A DNA stretch of 64,000 nt from contig WNKI01000002.1 in assembly GCA_015350385.1 (NCBI GenBank), forward strand, positions 8,714,336 to 8,778,335, written 5' to 3'. This DNA comes from Aculops lycopersici. Its lineage: Eukaryota > Arthropoda > Arachnida > Trombidiformes > Eriophyidae. Numbering within the stretch: the stretch's first letter is position 1; each line of letters opens with the position of its first letter. Positions 33,059 through 42,910 of the stretch are shown in pieces. A program made the position numbers and the translations under genes. Under the pieces are notes generated by a model. That model saw only the letters and a list, made by a program, of their open reading frames with translations, did not search any database and was not told the origin of the DNA.

Positions 33059-33683
33059 TTACTTTGGTGGTCCACGGGGTCCGCCTGGTCCCCCTCGTGC
33101 ATTGTTGTCACGATCTGGTTGACGGTTTGGGAAACGTGGTGGCATGACACGGATTCTTCTGTCGTGCTTGGATCTGTTTCTGACAATCTTGGAGTGAATG
33201 GCGCAAGAGACGCAATAATGTAGCTTGGCGTACAACTTGGGCAAAATGTAACCTCCTATTGATGTAATTGTTGATAATCAGAGGTAGGAGATTGGAAGGT
33301 TAGTAATGTTATTAAATTAACAATCAAAGGATAATGCAAATTATAAATATCAAATGTTCACATACCTTCGTAGACAGATGCTTCTGTGATGTCTCTGACA
33401 CCAGCGGCTTCGACTATGTTCCTAACGACGAACTTCTTGATGGCCTTGTCCTTTGGGACACAACGGGCGCAGTTGGTGCATCTAACTGGCTTGACGTGGC
33501 CTCGGCCCTTCTTTGCTCTTCCATTGTTTCTTCTCTTTGAGGTCTGTTAAGTTAGATCAAGATGGTTGGATAGGGTAGATTAGTAAACATGGTTAGAGTT
33601 GGGTCTGTCTTCGATCTCTGCATGACGACATTGAAGTAGGGCCGTGGCCGATGGGCCGAAGGATGATAGATGATACATACCAT
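33059..33683 (-). CDS. RpS26: Ribosomal protein S26 (eS26), three coding exons
   Basis: Exons are 33683-33681 (ATG only), 33543-33366 and 33252-33059. Junctions: ATG|GTATGT ... TTAACAG|ACC (phase 0) and GAAG|GTATGT ... AATAGGAG|GTTAC (phase 1). The 124-residue product starts MTSKRRNNGRAKKGRG, has the zinc-site CTNCARCVPKDKAIKKF and the conserved LPKLYAKLHYCVSCAIHSKIV block, and ends in a Gly/Pro-rich tail. An upstream AG three bases earlier would insert an extra Gly; I chose the second AG because it gives the length seen in other animals. Role: 40S subunit protein at the mRNA exit channel. An initiator codon alone in exon 1 is common in animal ribosomal protein genes. Confidence 0.95.
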
Positions 33684-34975
33684 TTTGCTATTGATCTGCT
33701 AGTCTGTCCGTCTGAAGAATAGTTAGAAATTTAAGTTTGCTAATGGAGATTATGTAATTTAAATATAATCATTGATGGTCAAGGGAAAATTTAGATAAAT
33801 AAGGTAACCCTAAGGTTTTGCTTCATCAGCTCAGTTGCAAAAGGTCTACGCTAGCCCACGCTGTTGATGCCCGGCAATCATGAGAGCGACACCGTCGGCG
33901 ACACCACATGCACGCATTTGCCATAGCTATGTGATGCGCACACAGTTTGCAGTGGCAGTCGCGGAAGTCTGAGCTCTGCGCTTGGAGGCGGGAAAATTTG
34001 AACCCGAGCGATGAATTTGCGCGTGGGGGACGTCAGCTGTTTTGAGCGGGGGCCGCAGAAACTGGGACCAAGATGTAAACAGAGAACAGAGAGAATAAAG
34101 AGAGACAACAAACAACAAAACACCACGAACAACGCGCAAAGCAAAAGGCAGAGGGAACAGCAGCAGCAGAGGCGGCCGTCGCAAATTGCAATGGAAGGCG
34201 GTAGCAATTGGAGATTTAGACAGACAGGGAGGCGAACGGGCGATGAGCAGTCAAGCAACGAGTTAGATGGATGGAGATGGTTACATGAAGAAGCAGCAGT
34301 ATCAAAAAGGGGCAGGCGAAAGTGAAATCGGAATAGTGCAGAGTTGGTAGGGTTACACTTGGAGTTGAAGGGGGAAAGAGATCAGCGGAACGAGAGACAA
34401 GTGCGGCTAATGTTAGTGTGTTTTTTAGCTTCCAGTTGATGATGCCCAAGAATCGGAGTTTTTTGCTGCTCTTTTCTCCCTCTTTCTCTCTCACTCTCTC
34501 TAATTCACTCCAACCCTGGAACTCGAGCGAGAATTTGAATTCATTCGTGTTGCCAACCATTAGCAGCCAGCTAATTAGAAGCTGTTTACTAGACACAACA
34601 AGTTAGTATGTGAGTAAGTAAGCAGATGAAGATAGACCTATCCACAACCACGAGAGCGACTGAGAGGGAAGAGTCATCTCTGTTAGTTTAATCACTGAAT
34701 GGAACGAATGGTTTCGTCGACACGGAGCAGAAAACAAAGCAAGAGCACGAGTTTGTCCAAGTTTAAAGGGGACACACAGTTAAAGAAGAAAAAGAATACT
34801 AGGAGGAGGAAGAGACACGTAGAAGCAGATTAGGAGGGTCCAGTCAACCGATCGACCAGCCTACCGACCGAACTACCAACTAACCAGTGAACTAAACAGC
34901 GAGCAAGACAGATACACAAATGAGAGTTCATAATTAAGATACACAATAACAACAGCAACAACAGATGCATCGGCT
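33684..34975. other. Divergent promoter region between RpS26 and the Cys-rich membrane protein gene
   Basis: No supported gene; opposing short frames near 33.9-34.6 kb are mutual shadows without domains. It should contain the RpS26 promoter and 5' UTR on the left and the 5' UTR of the rightward gene on the right. Confidence 0.5.
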
Positions 34976-35755
34976 ATGCTCATACATCTTGTATCAACCA
35001 TTCTTGTTTTACTTGTTATCGATCCAACTCAAACACGATTGAATCACAATGAAGTCGAAGCCTCGCCGCCACCTGTTGTCGCCATCACCTCGGTACAGCA
35101 CGGCACTAGGTGCGACTTTGATAAATATTCCACTGGCTGCTACTCGAGATCTGGTTTAGTCTGCAACCAGGACACAAACATGTGCCAATGCGATCCAGAT
35201 TTCCCGGTGTCGATAGGAAATATTTGTGTTAAACGAGTTAAGGCTAACCAAATTTGCCAATACAATGAACAATGTGATAATGAGAATGGATTCTATTGTT
35301 CCTATAGTGATCATAAACATATTAACAATTGTCTCTCACTTGAAGCTGCCCAAGGTGTAACTGCAAAGTGTAGATGTATTAGATTATGGCACAAATTGGA
35401 AACTTATTACGATCAAACAAACAGTAATTATCATCAACAACAGCACAAATATCAACTACAATCTCACACATCAGAAAATAGTTTTGGCGATCAATCGTCA
35501 TCATCTGCCACTTCTTCATCATCAAAATATCGTTCAACTCAACCAACTGCACAATCTAGCTCAATCTTGCCACGCCTGCTATGGTTTGTACTAATCTCAT
35601 GCTTGCTCGGGTTATGCTTATTTCTACTTTATATCAAGGTCCACGAAATTGGATCGTTTGAAAACTCATTCCAACAACATGAGGATCGACTCTCAATTAA
35701 TAGTGAACCAGATGTTCCTCCGCCCTACGAGATAGCGATAAGGATGAAGCAGTAA
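34976..35755 (+). CDS. Cys-rich (EB-like) single-pass membrane protein with PPxY tail
   Basis: 259 residues, intronless, ATG at 34976. Order: signal peptide (MLIHLVSTILVLLVI); a Cys-rich ectodomain with spacing like EB/EGF-like modules (GLVCNQDTNMCQCD, ICQYNEQCDNENGFYC); an S/Q-rich linker; one membrane helix (LLWFVLISCLLGLCLFLLYI); and a cytoplasmic tail ending in PDVPPPYEIAI. PPPY is a WW-domain ligand (PPxY) as used for Nedd4-type ubiquitin ligases. Topology is type I. An overlapping upstream ORF (ATG 34965, 25 codons) could dampen translation. I do not recognise an ortholog; similar Cys-rich EB-domain proteins are common in arthropods and nematodes. Confidence 0.72.
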   Translation: MLIHLVSTILVLLVIDPTQTRLNHNEVEASPPPVVAITSVQHGTRCDFDKYSTGCYSRSGLVCNQDTNMCQCDPDFPVSIGNICVKRVKANQICQYNEQCDNENGFYCSYSDHKHINNCLSLEAAQGVTAKCRCIRLWHKLETYYDQTNSNYHQQQHKYQLQSHTSENSFGDQSSSSATSSSSKYRSTQPTAQSSSILPRLLWFVLISCLLGLCLFLLYIKVHEIGSFENSFQQHEDRLSINSEPDVPPPYEIAIRMKQ

Positions 35756-36063
35756 CTATAGTCATCCCTATGTCCAAATCCCAATCAAGTGGCACAAACT
35801 ATAACAGAACTAATATTATTATTAGGAAACAATAATAACATATATTGAAATTTGAAACACACCTTAACATTATAACATGACATCAAATCCTAGTACTTAA
35901 ATACATTCATGGTATATTAACGTAGTGATGAAATTAGAAGAAACTTACGACTCAATTTTAGTTACACTCAAATCAGCATTACATTACACTATCATCGTTC
36001 GATAGATAGATTAAAGCCACCTCAAAGCTTGAGGCATCATAATGATTATTCTGGTAATTAGCA
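35756..36063. other. Tail-to-tail spacer between the EB-like gene and RNF113
   Basis: AT-rich spacer of about 300 bp, most likely the two 3' UTRs. Nothing else is seen. Confidence 0.5.
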
Positions 36064-36669
36064 TTATTTTTTTGCCTTTGGTTTACTAAATTTGAATATT
36101 CCATTCGTAGGCTGTCCGCAGGTGAAACATTTCTGTATACATTCTTTTTCAGCACAATCACTACAAAAGTAGTGTTTACATTTTGTCATGATTGGACTTT
36201 TGTAAAGTTCCTTGCATATTGGGCATCTGATATCACTTTCATCGTCATCTTTAGCCTCTTTTTCGTCGCTATCTTTAGTCAATCTGTCATCGACCTTTTT
36301 CTCATTCTGACTCTTTGCATAGTCTTGGTCTATCTGCCAACCATGCTTATAATCTGATCGATCGTGTAAAAATTTGCATGAGTCTCCGAAGCCACAGAAT
36401 CCTGTCTCTTTATAGTCTTTGCAGATGTCGGGCTGATAGTCGGTACGTATAGTGGATTTAATGATATTGTGCTTCCTTCTAAGGTAATCTTTGGATTCTT
36501 CCTCTGCCTTTCGTTTGATTTGCTTGTTTGGTACCGTGGATGGAGATGATGAGGCCGAGGAAGACGGTGCCGGCGTCTTAGAGGTAGCGGCCGCTTGAGG
36601 TTTCCTACATGTCAAGTCGTCATCCTTGTTCTTATTGCTTCCTACGATTATACCTTTTCGTGACAACAT
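36064..36669 (-). CDS. RNF113: RNF113/Cwc24-like spliceosomal CCCH-RING protein
   Basis: 201 residues, intronless, ATG at 36669-36667. A CCCH zinc finger (DICKDYKETGFCGFGDSCKFLHDRSDYKHGW, Cys-x8-Cys-x5-Cys-x3-His) sits at about 100-130, and a RING finger (CPICKELYKSP ... CKHYFCSDCAEKECIQKCFTCGQP) at about 150-190. This order and the SDYKHGWQ link are diagnostic of RNF113A/Cwc24. Known role: component of the activated spliceosome (B-act), with E3 ligase activity in animals. The protein is shorter than vertebrate RNF113A (343 residues), with an abbreviated N-terminus and almost nothing after the RING. It ends KFSKPKAKK. Confidence 0.92.
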   Translation of the reverse strand: MLSRKGIIVGSNKNKDDDLTCRKPQAAATSKTPAPSSSASSSPSTVPNKQIKRKAEEESKDYLRRKHNIIKSTIRTDYQPDICKDYKETGFCGFGDSCKFLHDRSDYKHGWQIDQDYAKSQNEKKVDDRLTKDSDEKEAKDDDESDIRCPICKELYKSPIMTKCKHYFCSDCAEKECIQKCFTCGQPTNGIFKFSKPKAKK

Positions 36670-36966
36670 GATTGAAATACAGTTGTCGTCTTGAATAGTA
36701 TGGAAATGTTATTGTAATCTCATTATCCCTGGGAATGATCGAACAAATGATTCGTTATCGTTTGTTTACCTTTGGCGCCCACACTTCAGCGAAAGCTCAT
36801 TCATGTGAGCCTGTGCATTGCAAATTATCTTGCACCGTACTGTATATTTCTCTCTAGCAAGATCGTTGCAGTTTCGCGCACCTCCAGCACGCACAATCCA
36901 AACACGAGTCTGTTGCGTCTGTCTAAATGTCTTTCTAAACTTACAAACGATTTAGCCTTAATTTTA

Positions 36967-38796
36967 TTATCCTCTCTCGCTCTCGAAGATCGTCATATGT
37001 CGAGTGAAATTTGCATGCCGTGAAGATCCCGAACGGAACATGTATCCGAAGAGAGATGTTCTATTGTCTTTACTCTGTTGCATGTCCTCTCGGCTTAATC
37101 GAAAAGAAGCTGCTGTTACTCGCAATCTTGCTAAAATCCATTCAACCTTGGTACTGACTCTGGCATGAAAAGATGGAACCATTTCTAATCCACAGAAAGC
37201 CCCGGAGGAGCTCCCTTCGCTGGTGGTACTTATAACCCCATGAACTGTGTATCTTGGCAAACCCTCAGCATCTTGTCCGACTTGGTTGACATAAGACATT
37301 GATTCTGATGGCTCACCTTCCTCAGTTAAATATCTAACAAGCTCGCCGGGTTTGCGTTTCCTCTTTTGATGCTGTCTTGCAGCATTAAGATCTCCATCTA
37401 AACAAGTCAACGGTCCACCCGAGTCTCCATTACATGGTCCACTTTCCTTATGCTGACTTCTAGTGCAAATGATCGTATAGTCGTCTACATCCAACTCTTT
37501 ATACATTGACTTGCATTCATTAACATGTTGAACGACTTGCAATACTCTTTTCAATTTAAATGGATCTCCTGTGCCGCGAGTTTCACCAAAGCCTGAGACT
37601 AAACACTTTCGTCCAGCCACCAATTGCTCACCTAAATGGGGTAAGCAAGCTGGCCAAATGTGCTTACTCAAGGTTACAGGCGCGTTTAGTTCAATCAAGG
37701 CAACATCGTTATACAAATCGTAATGACCTAACACTGATGCCGTATTCAGTCCTATACCCGGATATAAGATTACAGATTCCGCATATCGAACTTGCACATG
37801 GTTCTCTCCAGGCGCAGCATGCGAGTCTTTGCTCAAATCTTGCGATCCAAAGACCATCTTAAAGTCGGGAACGTTGTAGAAACAATGCGCTGCAGTTAAA
37901 ACGAAGAGTGGATGGATCAGGGTACCACCACAGAAGTGAGCAGTTGGCTCGACTCGTCCATGTTGAAAGCTCACCTGGAAGGGTAGGTTACCCTGCAGTG
38001 TTACATTTTTAGTTCCAATAATACGATTGGTTAGCGCTGATTCGATTTCCTGGGTTCCATTTAAATCTTGGGGCAGGCCACACCGATAATTGATTGGATA
38101 GTGTATTGAAGGTAACTCCCTACATGGAGTGGTCATATCCTCATCAGATCCATCGCCACAATCGTCGATCTTGTTGCAGATCTTTGAAATCGGTATACAT
38201 CGTCTATTACGGCATCTAAAATGATCCTGGGAGTCGCAACCATTTGTCACTTGCCCGAGATCACTGGAGTTCAAGAATTCATATCTAATCTTAAATCCTC
38301 TATTTGAACTTAAATTGAATAAGTCGCTTTGTAGTAATATTGTTAGTTCTTTGGATTGTATCACAAATGATTCTGGAATTACAGAGCCACATATCGTATA
38401 GAATACCTGTTGAACAACTCTATCCTGATTCCAAAACGAGAAGTCATGATTTTGATAAATTGGTTTCACTAGCTTAATAGACTCGCCATCACAGAAGTTT
38501 GAGGTTGTTAGTTGTAGATCTTCAAATTTTAATCTGATTGTATTAAATTTACTGTCTCCAATAATCATGAGCAATGCTCTCGAAGTGGAATTTGTGGGAA
38601 AGAAACCTGGATAGAAGGGCGATGTGATGTAGCCTGATCTTGCATTTTCGTTTGTTATAATAATTAGACCTGATGAGATCATCTGCCATGTCGTCAAATC
38701 TGGGTCAGTTTGAGATTCTGAATTTGAAGCGACTGACAGTAATATTGTGCATATGATTGCGAAGAAACGATAGCTTTCCAATAGATTGAGTAACAT
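36967..38796 (-). CDS. Secreted CUB-LDLa-trypsin serine protease
   Basis: An intronless 609-residue frame, ATG at 38796-38794. Order: signal peptide (YRFFAIICTILLSVAS); a CUB domain (about 40-180, with GYITSPFYPGFFP); one LDL-receptor class A repeat (FRCRNRRCIPISKICNKIDDCGDGSDE, calcium box intact); then a chymotrypsin-fold protease with activation site TNR|IIGT. The triad is His in TAAHC (about 303), Asp in LYNDVALIEL (about 363) and Ser in CNGDSGGP (about 458), so it should be active once cleaved. A basic, charged insert (QHQKRKRKPGEL) follows the Ser. A C-terminal extension of about 45 residues follows the usual protease end. Likely an extracellular cascade or digestive enzyme; substrate unknown. 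The stop codon overlaps the poly(A) signal (TAATAAA). Confidence 0.9.
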   Translation of the reverse strand: MLLNLLESYRFFAIICTILLSVASNSESQTDPDLTTWQMISSGLIIITNENARSGYITSPFYPGFFPTNSTSRALLMIIGDSKFNTIRLKFEDLQLTTSNFCDGESIKLVKPIYQNHDFSFWNQDRVVQQVFYTICGSVIPESFVIQSKELTILLQSDLFNLSSNRGFKIRYEFLNSSDLGQVTNGCDSQDHFRCRNRRCIPISKICNKIDDCGDGSDEDMTTPCRELPSIHYPINYRCGLPQDLNGTQEIESALTNRIIGTKNVTLQGNLPFQVSFQHGRVEPTAHFCGGTLIHPLFVLTAAHCFYNVPDFKMVFGSQDLSKDSHAAPGENHVQVRYAESVILYPGIGLNTASVLGHYDLYNDVALIELNAPVTLSKHIWPACLPHLGEQLVAGRKCLVSGFGETRGTGDPFKLKRVLQVVQHVNECKSMYKELDVDDYTIICTRSQHKESGPCNGDSGGPLTCLDGDLNAARQHQKRKRKPGELVRYLTEEGEPSESMSYVNQVGQDAEGLPRYTVHGVISTTSEGSSSGAFCGLEMVPSFHARVSTKVEWILARLRVTAASFRLSREDMQQSKDNRTSLFGYMFRSGSSRHANFTRHMTIFESERG

Positions 38797-39099
38797 TTCT
38801 TTTTGGTTAATCCAGAAAAAGTTGGATTCTCTTAGATTGCTTCACCAACATGCTTCATGTAATCCAAGTTGTTGTGGTAGTATGTGAAATTATGCGACGA
38901 GATCAAATCATCTAAACAATCATCCACCAATTGTCTAGTAGGCAGAGCTTTAAGTCCATAGATTGGGATCAGATGAGAAGATAACTGTATATGCGAGACT
39001 GTTGTCACATGGGTTCATTGATATGTTTCGAGGTCTCAAAATATAGCAGCGCCAAGTGTTTTAGCAGCCTAATTGAATCCATTTTAGTATAATGACTTA

Positions 39100-40617
39100 C
39101 TAGAAACGACTCCTTTTGAAGATGTTTGGCTTCCAGTCAATAGGGTGGGTTTCTTCTGTCGCATTTGGATCCTCGCGGAACATTTTGATTGATTTGTCCG
39201 ATTCTCCTGTTATCAAGCGCGAGCCACTCCTATCGAAGGTCATTGCTAGTATACCAGCCTCTGATTCGATTGACCCTCTCTGAACTGGTGAGGCTAGCCG
39301 TTGGAAGTTATAACCCGTTCTCCAATCCCAAAAGAATAGAGTTCCGTTATCTGCGCCCGAAACGAGTACATTATCTTTGTTGCTTGCTAGACAATTGACG
39401 ATTGAGTCGTGACCGCTCAAATTTTGTACGAATTTACCTTCGGGCGAGGTCCATTGCTTTATATTATCAGTGGCACCAGAAGCGAAGGTAGTTAGATCAT
39501 GCTTGAACTGCAAGGCTCGTACACTTTTCTTGTGGTGTGTCAAAGTTTGCACCGTTCGACCCATCTTCATATCCCAGAGTCTAATTGTTGTATCATATGA
39601 GCCTGTGATGATTTGGGGATCCTTCTGTTGACTAAGAATGGCGCCAACTGTGCTAGTGTGACCAGTCATGCAGTGGATTTGCTCTTTCGTTCTCATATCC
39701 CAAACTCGAGCCACCGAATCTCGACCGCCTGTTATGAGGATATTCTCAGTTGGGTGCATTGCAAGACAATAGACTCCACTAAGATGGCCATGGTAATGTC
39801 GGACTACTTGATTTTGTTCCAAATCCCAGCATTTAACCATCTTGTCATCACCACACGAAAATAAGTATGGGTGTCTATCACTCACGGCTAAGCCTCTGAC
39901 ACCAGAAATATGACCTGTCAGAGTTATCCTCAGCCGACCACTTGCAATGTCCCAGATTTTGATAAGACCGTCTCGACAACCACTTGCAAACCACATGTTA
40001 CTCGGATCCACCGCCAAACTATGAACCCAACCACCATGGCCACTGATCATACGATACAACTTCCAGGGAGGATGCCATTCTGGTTGTAGCATCTCTTCCA
40101 TCGCTTGACTTTTCCTGTCTACTGAGTTCATCCATGGAGATATGAGCGCTTTAGCCGACTTGGTCACTGAGTCCATCCTAGTTTGAGCAATAGTCTTGTT
40201 AGAGTCTCTTAAAACAATAGACAACTCTGGAGCAACAATGCTAGGTTGTTTAGACTCATGGACTTTACGCTGTTCAATGGTCATTGTTGGACCCAAATGA
40301 GCCGGTCGAGTTTTTGCAAGAGGATGACTTGGTTTCTCTAGTTTCTCTGTAAGATCTCCAAAGAGATCTCTTGCCCTGATATTTTTCATGGCCTCCTTCC
40401 TTCTACTTGAGCTAGTATCTGAGGTTACAAGGGTGTCTGAGTAAGTATATATTTGCGAACCAAATAAGGATTTCGTCATATTTTTGGAATAATCTAATAA
40501 ACCGTCGAGGATATCCTTCTCGCCGTCCGATGTAGGTTCTTCTGAAAGACTTTGTTGCATGGCCTCATTACCGTGGCCATTCGACACAGGGGATTCTAAA
40601 CTCTTAGAGTCCATCAT
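39100..40617 (-). CDS. PLRG1: PLRG1/Prp46 WD40 spliceosome protein
   Basis: 505 residues, intronless, ATG at 40617-40615 (a second ATG follows directly). The C-terminal two thirds are seven WD40 repeats (HGGWVHSLAVDPSNMWFASG, HISGVRGLAVSDRHPYLFSCG, HLSGVYCLAMHPTENILITGG and so on), ending in the family tail HPIDWKPNIFKRSRF. Length and sequence match PLRG1 (about 514 residues in human). Known role: core NTC/Prp19-complex member needed for spliceosome activation, nuclear. Its promoter lies in the roughly 315 bp that separate it from the last exon of the chemoreceptor-like gene on the same strand. Confidence 0.96.
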   Translation of the reverse strand: MMDSKSLESPVSNGHGNEAMQQSLSEEPTSDGEKDILDGLLDYSKNMTKSLFGSQIYTYSDTLVTSDTSSSRRKEAMKNIRARDLFGDLTEKLEKPSHPLAKTRPAHLGPTMTIEQRKVHESKQPSIVAPELSIVLRDSNKTIAQTRMDSVTKSAKALISPWMNSVDRKSQAMEEMLQPEWHPPWKLYRMISGHGGWVHSLAVDPSNMWFASGCRDGLIKIWDIASGRLRITLTGHISGVRGLAVSDRHPYLFSCGDDKMVKCWDLEQNQVVRHYHGHLSGVYCLAMHPTENILITGGRDSVARVWDMRTKEQIHCMTGHTSTVGAILSQQKDPQIITGSYDTTIRLWDMKMGRTVQTLTHHKKSVRALQFKHDLTTFASGATDNIKQWTSPEGKFVQNLSGHDSIVNCLASNKDNVLVSGADNGTLFFWDWRTGYNFQRLASPVQRGSIESEAGILAMTFDRSGSRLITGESDKSIKMFREDPNATEETHPIDWKPNIFKRSRF

Positions 40618-40932
40618 GATAGAGATAAGTAATCAATAAATCAACCTAATATTTGTAGAAAAAACATTTTCATTCTAAGTAGAGAATTCTAAAAAGTTTT
40701 GACACATATTTTGACAATTTTATTTCTAGTTCGATGCGGCAAACATGTGACCTGCGTGCCAGCGCGAGATTTCCAGCCAGCTTTGCGCATAACAAGTCCA
40801 ATTGCCTCTCTTCCACAGGTACACTATACTTCTTCTCGAATTCGGGCAAAGTTTAATCCGAATATCCGCCCAGTTGAAGCAAATTGTCATCAACTTAGAA
40901 GAATAGAACGCAAGATGACTTGAATTACCTTG

Positions 40933-42910
40933 TCATCTTGCGTAAGCTATTAGATTTGCCAGCACAAGGAGAGCGCTAAAAGTCCAGGCAAGTAGCTGCA
41001 AGTAGAGTTTTTTGCGTACAGGGATGGGTAAGGATGGGCTATTTGTCAGAGGATATGAGGTCAAAGTTAAATTCGAGCTAAAAATAAAAACTTACCTTTA
41101 TTGTCAACATTAAACTTATCTCTGTATTGCCCATGACAATAATGCAATGCATTGGTTTTGGCCTAAAGTACCTCAGAATCTTCGCCCATCTACTTCTGTT
41201 TGAACGAGAGCTGACATCTAACGCCATTATCGAGGTTATTGATTTATAAATGCGTTCAGATGAGACTTTTATCATTCCGTAGGATACCATAACAGCATAA
41301 AGATAGGTTGTAAATAGAACTTGCGCAACATGCCACTCAAGATTCGTCTCTTTCGAAGTTTTGTCCGGTACGAACAGGTAGTTGCAAGCGCCAGTTGAGA
41401 AGATAAACCAACTTCCGATATTCAGCATTATGTACAGTGATGCAAAGCAATTGATTCTATTCACATATGACATGTAATCAATAACTAAAGCCTGAGCATC
41501 GAGCATCTCCAATTTGAATCGATTTGGGCGGATCTGATGGGTGAAGGTTATATTTTTACCCATCAGAAAGTCACCTCGGCCTGACATAGATCGGTACGTG
41601 AGTTCCTTCTTGATTCTAGTTAGTTGACTTTCGATGCCATTCGAGTAGCTATGTATGTCGAGAAAGTTTAAAATTCCAATGCAAGTGGCGTAGACGATTG
41701 AGCAAGTCTCAATCCAAATAAATAGATTATCAAACAACTCCATCATCAATCGAAATCGGTGATAATTATTCATTTCAACCAGATCACTCCAAGGCAATCT
41801 GACTGGAGTGGGTCCACGGAAGCCCCGAAAACAAGTGTTATCGTTTCGATTGCATGGCTTGTAAATGTGAGAGTACTCTGCGGCTACTTGCTCCGTTTGA
41901 TTTGAAATCCAATCAACGCAATTCAAATAAGTGATCTCGAATCCCTTTTTCGTGGCCATAACTGGGGAAGTCAGGAAGTAAGTGAGAAATAACAATACTA
42001 GTGTAAAGGATCCATAGAAACAAACAATGAAAATTACAGTGGATTGACTTAAAAAATTCCAACATCCAAAGGTTCTGTTGGGTTTTAAAAGTTTCCTATT
42101 CAAGTTCCTTGAAATGTTATAGTTTAAAAATAAAACTGGATTATCTTCAAGTTCCGCCGAAGAGTAGAATGTTGGTCTTCTTCTTGACATAGATATCTTA
42201 CCGTGCTTTAAGCTAGGCCTCAGCTCGAAGGTACTCGTTCCTCTTCGTCTCCGCCAATCGTGTTGCTGATCTTTACTCCCACCTTCGTCACCTGTTGACG
42301 GTACTGTTAATTCTGTTTTTATTGCTTGCTCAACTCGTCCTGAGTCCATCTCATGCATCAGCAATTCATTGGGTTCGTGTAAAAGAAACTCAATGACCTC
42401 AAAGTCTATAACTGGCTCATAACGAAGAACAAAAGACTTCCAAACTAAATTGTAAGTGAGAAAAAACAAGCTCAAGTATCGAATCTCGCTTGCTATTCGA
42501 GCATCAATCAATAACCGGCCGAGAAGGTAACAATCCAACCACCTGTACTCGTGGAGGAGATCATAATCTAGAAGACATATGATCGAGTATTTGAGAAACT
42601 CTAAAGCCAGGAGTGCCAATGAATACTTGTAATAGAGTATAACTAGATTTGAGACTTTATGAGAGAGCCCCCAAGTTTTTTTGCTTTTTTGGTTGTTGAT
42701 TTTTATCTCATCTTCAAGTTTGATTGACAGTATCGAACCGTCATACTCTCTTGTCTCTTTGCTTTTGACATCTTCAAATCTTTGGTTTTCAAACAAGTTT
42801 TTGCTTTCCCTCTTCTGGATTTGTTTTAGAAACAAGCGCGATGTCCAAGAGAAAACACAAATTATCGTCACCAACCATCTGTTGTTCCGAGGATTACGCA
42901 TGAACGCCAT
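40933..42910 (-). CDS. Multi-TM chemoreceptor candidate A (Gr/7tm_7-like), two coding exons
   Basis: Exon 1 is 42910-41096 (605 codons), exon 2 is 40995-40933 (20 codons plus TGA). They are joined in phase 0 over a 100-bp intron (AATAAAG|GTAAGT ... ACTTGCAG|CTA). Exon 2 was found by hand; it supplies LLAWTFSALLVLANLIAYAR, a last membrane helix. The 625-residue protein has several hydrophobic helices (ILYYKYSLALLALEFLKYSI, VIFIVCFYGSFTLVLLFLTY, LFIWIETCSIVYATCIGIL, ASLYIMLNIGSWFIFS, VLFTTYLYAVMVSYGMI), a long polar loop and a cytosolic NTEISLMLTIK before the last helix. A phase-0 intron just before the last helix is a known hallmark of arthropod gustatory/odorant receptor genes. Primary sequence is too diverged for certainty. 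Confidence 0.55.

Noticed and set aside
40699..40923. Plus-strand 74-codon frame between PLRG1 and the receptor gene with a basic, ribosomal-like C-terminus
   Set aside because: It begins with TTG, has no ATG in a sensible place, and overlaps PLRG1 promoter and receptor 3' exon space; no family recognised.
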